Under the pieces are notes generated by a model. That model was not told where the DNA came from. It saw only the letters and a program-made list of their open reading frames with translations, and did not search any database. From Erysipelotrichaceae bacterium (lineage in GTDB: Bacteria; Bacillota_I; Bacilli_A; Erysipelotrichales; Erysipelotrichaceae): DNA of 9,088 bases. Shown piece by piece: positions 6,231 through 9,088 of this stretch; the stretch's first letter is position 1; every line of letters starts with the position of its first letter. Location of the stretch: positions 1-9,088 of the forward strand of contig JABUSI010000013.1 of the NCBI GenBank assembly GCA_021442745.1, given 5' to 3'. A program made the position numbers and the translations under genes.

Positions 6231-7357
6231 AAAATATTCATCCGTTTCAGTTCACTCAGTAAGGTCGGATGCAACCGCATACCGTCAATCCAATTCAGAA
6301 TTTCCTCAGGAACTTCCGGCTTATCCGGGTTTTTTATTTTTACACAACGCAACAACAGATTCTTCGGCGAATGCTGAATATCAATAAATTCCAGAATCTG
6401 GACACGATACCCGACCGCTTCCACAATCTTTGCCCGTAGCGTATCGGTAACCAGAGCACTGTACCGTTCCTTGATAATACCGTAATCCAATAACGGCGTA
6501 TCTTCTTTTATGGAATGATTGACTTCCTTCTGACAGCACGGAACGGACAGAATAACTTTCGTATTCCAGCTGATCGCATTGGCCAGCGCATAATCCGTTG
6601 CCGTATCACAGGCATGCAGGGATATAACCAGATCCGGAGTAAAAGACGGATGGTATCCGTGAATGTCGCCGGTTTCAAACGACAATCCTTCGTATCCGTA
6701 ACGGTCCTTAATGGCGTTGCAGTGACGGATGACATCTTCCTTCAGATCCAGCCCCACCATCGTCACCGTACGTTGTTTCACGACCGTCAGATAATGATAC
6801 AGCACAAAGGTAAGATAGGACTTCCCGCAACCGAAATCAATCACATGAAGAGTTTGCGGCAGGTATTCCAGTACATCATCCACCATCTCCACAAACCGGT
6901 TGATCTGTCTGAACTTATCCGTCTTGGAAACAACGATGTTTCCCTCCTTCGTCATAACCCCCAGATCCACCAGTGCATCAATGACAATACCTTCTTCCAG
7001 AATATACTTTTTCTTCCGGTTATTGGTAACAGGAACCGCCTTGACATTCAAAAGCTTATGGGAATTTGTCAGTACCTTTCCCTTCTTGCTGATTTTATAA
7101 CTTGTACACATATCATCGGAAAACACGTCCATCTGTTTCATGCACGACAAAACCTCTGACAGATATAAAACGGCCTCTTCCTTAGTCAGATTTTCATGAA
7201 ACACCTGTGTTTTCGTATATTGTTCCAACTGATACAGTTGTTTCTGCTTAATCACAACCGGCCGGACAACGATTTTATGATAGTTCTCAAACGTGCCGTT
7301 ACTGACTACACATCTCTGAAAGGTCTTTCCGAACACGTCACGCAATATTGTTTCCAT
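6227..7357 (-). CDS. SAM-dependent methyltransferase, PF13679 (Methyltransf_32) type, 376 aa
   Basis: The C-terminal two thirds form a class I methyltransferase. HVIDFGCGKSYLTF (171-184) is motif I, and VTMVGLDLKEDVI (198-210) is strand 2 with its acidic residue. TGDIHGY (229-235) follows, then SLHACDTATDYAL (246-258) and SVPCCQKE (271-278). The H-A-C-x-T-A-T-D and P-C-C-Q pair is the hallmark of the PF13679 group, which also includes eukaryotic GSTCD and METTL25-like proteins. The first 150 residues are a lysine-rich region I do not recognise (for example KKGKVLTNSHKLLNVK). They include a possible substrate- or RNA-binding part. The substrate is unknown. The start at 7357 has AGAGGT at 7364-7369 with a 6-base spacer and a perfect TATAAT just upstream, making it the first gene of the five-gene minus operon. 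Its stop overlaps the GNAT start. Confidence 0.88.
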   Translation of the reverse strand: METILRDVFGKTFQRCVVSNGTFENYHKIVVRPVVIKQKQLYQLEQYTKTQVFHENLTKEEAVLYLSEVLSCMKQMDVFSDDMCTSYKISKKGKVLTNSHKLLNVKAVPVTNNRKKKYILEEGIVIDALVDLGVMTKEGNIVVSKTDKFRQINRFVEMVDDVLEYLPQTLHVIDFGCGKSYLTFVLYHYLTVVKQRTVTMVGLDLKEDVIRHCNAIKDRYGYEGLSFETGDIHGYHPSFTPDLVISLHACDTATDYALANAISWNTKVILSVPCCQKEVNHSIKEDTPLLDYGIIKERYSALVTDTLRAKIVEAVGYRVQILEFIDIQHSPKNLLLRCVKIKNPDKPEVPEEILNWIDGMRLHPTLLSELKRMNIL

Positions 7358-7375
7358 ACAATTACCTCTGTATCA

Positions 7376-7404
7376 ATTATACAAAAAAAAGAAGGAAGAA
7401 CAAA
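7376..7404 (-). promoter_or_regulatory. Probable sigma-A promoter of the five-gene minus operon
   Basis: A perfect TATAAT on the minus strand lies at 7376-7381, preceded by a run of eight T. The -35 is poor: TTGTTC (7398-7403, 16-base spacer) or TTTGTT (7399-7404, 17-base spacer). Transcription would start about 12-15 bases before the methyltransferase ATG at 7357, just ahead of its ribosome binding site. The -35 region lies within the terminator hairpin of the preceding gene. Confidence 0.55.
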
Positions 7405-7415
7405 GGCTCTTCCTC
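7383..7415 (-). terminator. Intrinsic terminator after the five-helix membrane protein gene
   Basis: On the minus strand AGGAAGA (7414-7408) pairs with TCTTCCT (7399-7393) around an 8-base loop. A possible extra G-T pair extends the base, and T-C plus eight T (7390-7383) follow. It begins 9 bases after the stop of the membrane protein gene. The stem is only 7 bp and fairly A/T-rich, so read-through into the next operon is possible. Confidence 0.75.
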
Positions 7416-7423
7416 AAAAAGTC

Positions 7424-8329
7424 TCAGAAACAAGCAATCACAACCAACAGGATACTGACCGCAAAACAAATCGCTGCCGCAATTCCCATCGTGTAATTAT
7501 ACAAAGATGATTTTTCCTTATCGTTACCAATCACATTCTTATAGGCTGCCAGAGAAACACAGGATGCCAGAACACCCATTTCAAACACAAACACGTATAC
7601 CAGCTGCAGATTGCTGTACGCAAATAACGTAAACGGTACTTTGTTAATCAAAGTTTCCGCAAACGGCAGACACAACCCGATTGCCCCGAATACGACAGCC
7701 ATCAACGCAACCCGGACAAACACACTTGCGGAACTGCTGCCGGTTGAAAACGGGCTGGCTTCCACCGAACCGGTCGGAGCGATATTGCACTGCTGCTGCA
7801 CGCAATAAAAGAAGTACGCCATCTGGTCTTCCGAAAACATCGCATCGTCATAAACGTAGGAATCCCTGGTTTTTGTCACAAATGCCAACGGTTGCCCGAA
7901 CTTCAGAATTCCAACCGGGATTTCGATTTCCCCATCCTTCACGGTTATGATATCGTAATGTTCCTTGGAACCTTTCTTACGGTCCGCTTTCCGGATATTC
8001 TTGATATACAGATCGGAGTACGTACCATAGAACTTCAGTTCGTCCGTCGTAATCTCTTCCACAAAAAACTTCGGCGCCGACAATAAATTCGTATGCGCCT
8101 GTTCAACGTGGAACGTAATCTTATCCTCTTCAATCTGAATATAGCGGTTCATAATCAGATACATATTCCGGATCAAAGGCCATACCATCAGTAAAGGTAC
8201 AACCTTAAAGGCACTTCCGCCGTTTACAAGATAGGACACACCCATTCCCAGACACGCAGCAGTAACAACAGCATATACGCTGACTGTCAATAAACTGGTA
8301 AATCCCAGTGCTCTCATTTTATACTTCAT
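7424..8329 (-). CDS. Five-helix membrane protein with central soluble domain, function unknown, 301 aa
   Basis: I do not recognise a named family. The layout is two N-terminal helices (about 10-35 and 43-60) and a soluble middle of about 140 residues (64-200). Three C-terminal helices follow at about 203-223, 240-262 and 279-300. The middle part starts YIQIEEDKITFHVEQ and continues with alternating strand-like segments (LKFYGTYSDLYIKNI, HYDIITVKDGEIEIPVG). This resembles bacterial PH-like domains that follow a helix pair, but that is inference. A Ser/Gly-rich linker (SPFSTGSSSAS, 192-202) precedes the last helices. I chose ATG 8329 rather than the longer frame from 8398. TAGGAGGT at 8336-8343 sits 6 bases before it, and the longer version would run 58 bases into the upstream gene with a non-hydrophobic start. 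The upstream stop TAG is part of this ribosome binding site. Confidence 0.8.
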   Translation of the reverse strand: MKYKMRALGFTSLLTVSVYAVVTAACLGMGVSYLVNGGSAFKVVPLLMVWPLIRNMYLIMNRYIQIEEDKITFHVEQAHTNLLSAPKFFVEEITTDELKFYGTYSDLYIKNIRKADRKKGSKEHYDIITVKDGEIEIPVGILKFGQPLAFVTKTRDSYVYDDAMFSEDQMAYFFYCVQQQCNIAPTGSVEASPFSTGSSSASVFVRVALMAVVFGAIGLCLPFAETLINKVPFTLFAYSNLQLVYVFVFEMGVLASCVSLAAYKNVIGNDKEKSSLYNYTMGIAAAICFAVSILLVVIACF

Positions 8330-8340
8330 ACGTTTACCTC

Positions 8341-8889
8341 CTACCGTACAATCCGTAACCATTCTTCTTTTAAAATCGCAAAGGAATAGATATCCCACCA
8401 GATCGGTTTGTTGGTCTTGGTATTCCGGTAGGTAAATGCTTTCTGTAAAATGGCTTCCTTCCGCATATGCAGCTTCGCAAATTCCTTGTTGCTTAAGGTA
8501 TCCTGGGCACAGGTAAGACCAATCACCCGGTGTGCCTGCAGTTCCTCAAACGCATACTGCAGCATCCGTTGGTTCGCTTCCTGCACAAATCCGTTGACGA
8601 TATAATTGGTATCAAAATTAAAATGCAGTTTGAACGTCCGGCTGTTGTTCGGTAACACCTGTGGTAAGGTAATAAACCCGATGACCGTCCCGTTTGATTT
8701 CAGACAGACGGACCAGCTGGTATTCAACTGTGACATTTCCTGTATTTCCTCGATGCATTGTTTTTTGGTGTATGCACCTTTATTCTGGTATTTCTGAGAT
8801 TCTTCAGAACACAGATACCGATACAGATCGGACCAATCCTCAGGAACCATCCTGCGGATGTTCAGATGTTCTGTTTGCATAAATTGCAT
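8341..8889 (-). CDS. Divergent GNAT/RimJ-RimL-like acetyltransferase, 182 aa
   Basis: The overall layout follows RimJ/RimL-type acetyltransferases. The opening TEHLNIRRMVPEDWSDLYRYL (6-26) is the typical first strand and helix. WSVCLKSNGTVIGFITL (59-75) is the central hairpin, and NGFVQEANQRMLQYAFEEL (99-117) follows motif A. The C-terminal part ends in YSFAILKEEW (168-177), as in this family. Normally the acetyl-CoA loop reads W-G-K-G-Y-A-T-E-A; here it is IVNGFVQEA (97-105), losing the first glycine but keeping the second glycine and E-A. Acetyl-CoA binding may be weakened, and the substrate is unknown. GGGGAAG at 8894-8900 lies 4 bases before ATG 8889; a second ATG at 8880 is a less likely start. 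A clear promoter lies upstream, making it first of two genes. Confidence 0.85.
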   Translation of the reverse strand: MQFMQTEHLNIRRMVPEDWSDLYRYLCSEESQKYQNKGAYTKKQCIEEIQEMSQLNTSWSVCLKSNGTVIGFITLPQVLPNNSRTFKLHFNFDTNYIVNGFVQEANQRMLQYAFEELQAHRVIGLTCAQDTLSNKEFAKLHMRKEAILQKAFTYRNTKTNKPIWWDIYSFAILKEEWLRIVR

Positions 8890-8913
8890 ATAACTTCCCC
8901 ATTTCCTTCAATT

Positions 8914-8942
8914 ATTATATGCTAAACATCCTCTTATTTCAA
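8914..8942 (-). promoter_or_regulatory. Sigma-A promoter of the GNAT/membrane-protein operon
   Basis: On the minus strand TTGAAA (8942-8937, five of six to consensus) and a perfect TATAAT (8919-8914) are separated by exactly 17 bases. Transcription would start near 8907, leaving a leader of about 18 bases containing the GGGGAAG ribosome binding site. This is the best promoter match in the window. Confidence 0.8.
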
Positions 8943-8979
8943 ACGTACATTTTTCTTGCGATTTTCTTTCAAAAAGTAC

Positions 8980-9008
8980 TTGCAAGACCTTTTTCATTAT
9001 GATAGTAT
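8980..9008 (+). promoter_or_regulatory. Promoter of the tRNA-Asp gene
   Basis: TTGCAA (8980-8985) and TAGTAT (9003-9008) are 17 bases apart. A TGA at 9000-9002 makes an extended -10 (TGn), which would compensate for the four-of-six -10. Transcription would begin around 9015, about 18 bases before the mature tRNA 5' end. The spacer contains TATGAT (8998-9003), which is too close to this -35 to be the -10. The region is divergent to the GNAT promoter, with their -35 boxes about 37 bases apart. Confidence 0.6.
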
Positions 9009-9032
9009 ATTTAAGCACTCGAAAGAGTATAC

Positions 9033-9088
9033 GGTCCAGTGGTGTAGTGGCTAACATGCCTCCCTGTCACGGAGGAGATCGCGAGTTC
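9033..9088 (+). tRNA. tRNA-Asp (anticodon GUC), 3' end cut by the window
   Basis: The sequence starts GGTCCAGTGGTGTAGTGGCT, a standard bacterial tRNA-Asp acceptor and D-arm. The anticodon stem pairs CCTCC (9059-9063) with GGAGG (9071-9075) around the 7-base loop CTGTCAC. The anticodon GTC falls at 9066-9068, which reads the Asp codons GAC and GAU. The T-arm begins GCGAGTTC at the window end; the rest of the T-arm and the 3' acceptor strand lie outside. It may head a longer tRNA cluster, but nothing further can be seen. Confidence 0.95.

Noticed and set aside
6515..7159. Long plus-strand open frame (214 codons) opposite the PF13679 methyltransferase
   Set aside because: It lies wholly within a gene with strong methyltransferase motifs on the other strand, and its His/Arg/Ile-rich translation has no domain.
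4774..7357. A new defence or antiphage island formed by the methyltransferase, GNAT and peptidase genes
   Set aside because: There is no nuclease, NTPase, toxin, integrase or repeat, and base composition and gene packing match the neighbours. Only the narrower MccE/MccF-like idea is kept.
8330..8398. Longer N-terminus for the five-helix membrane protein (start at 8398)
   Set aside because: The added 23 residues would overlap the GNAT gene by 58 bases. ATG 8329 has an ideal TAGGAGGT six bases upstream and begins just before the first helix.
1..9088. CRISPR arrays, insertion sequences, riboswitches or attachment sites
   Set aside because: No regularly spaced direct repeats, transposase frames or terminal inverted repeats are visible. 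The leaders are too short for riboswitches, and the tRNA gene 3' end, where an attachment site could lie, is outside the window.

Overview
The window looks like an ordinary, gene-dense stretch of a Gram-positive Bacillota chromosome. The moderate-GC base composition, strong GGAGG-type ribosome binding sites, sigma-A-like promoters, short gaps and overlapping genes all fit. The style of the VanY-like carboxypeptidase and of the membrane-inserted M28-like protein suggests an Erysipelotrichales-type organism. That placement is an inference from protein flavour, not a search result.

Layout. (1) Positions 1-2763, plus strand: four genes read together. They are the 3' part of an RlmI-like SAM methyltransferase, an RluA-family pseudouridine synthase, a membrane-anchored M15/VanY-like D,D-carboxypeptidase homologue, and a 70-residue membrane protein. 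(2) A hairpin at 2776-2803 lies between converging genes and can serve both strands. (3) Positions 7357-2809, minus strand: five tightly packed genes. In transcription order they are a PF13679-type methyltransferase, a RimJ/RimL-like GNAT acetyltransferase, an MccF/LdcA-like S66 peptidase, a Gfo/Idh/MocA oxidoreductase, and a membrane protein with a degenerate M28 peptidase fold. Two junctions are 4-base ATGA overlaps, and two others place the upstream stop codon at or just before the next ribosome binding site. (4) Positions 8942-7383, minus strand: a self-contained two-gene unit with a sigma-A promoter, a divergent GNAT-like protein, a five-helix membrane protein of unknown function, and a terminator. 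(5) From 8980 on the plus strand: a promoter followed by tRNA-Asp(GUC), cut by the window end.

How the genes may work together. The plus-strand operon pairs two RNA-modification enzymes with a cell-wall enzyme, probably co-expression rather than one pathway. The minus-strand operon joins an S66 peptidase to a GNAT acetyltransferase by a 4-base overlap. The same two families form the MccE/MccF immunity pair against microcin C, but housekeeping murein recycling is an equally good reading.

The most unusual points are two putative zinc peptidase homologues that have lost metal-site residues. The M15 protein has Gln in place of the last zinc-binding His. The M28-like protein has lost most of its zinc ligands and its catalytic glutamate. 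I see no CRISPR array, mobile element, phage gene or clear defence locus. No stretch of 300 bases lacks a gene; the longest gap is 8890-9032.
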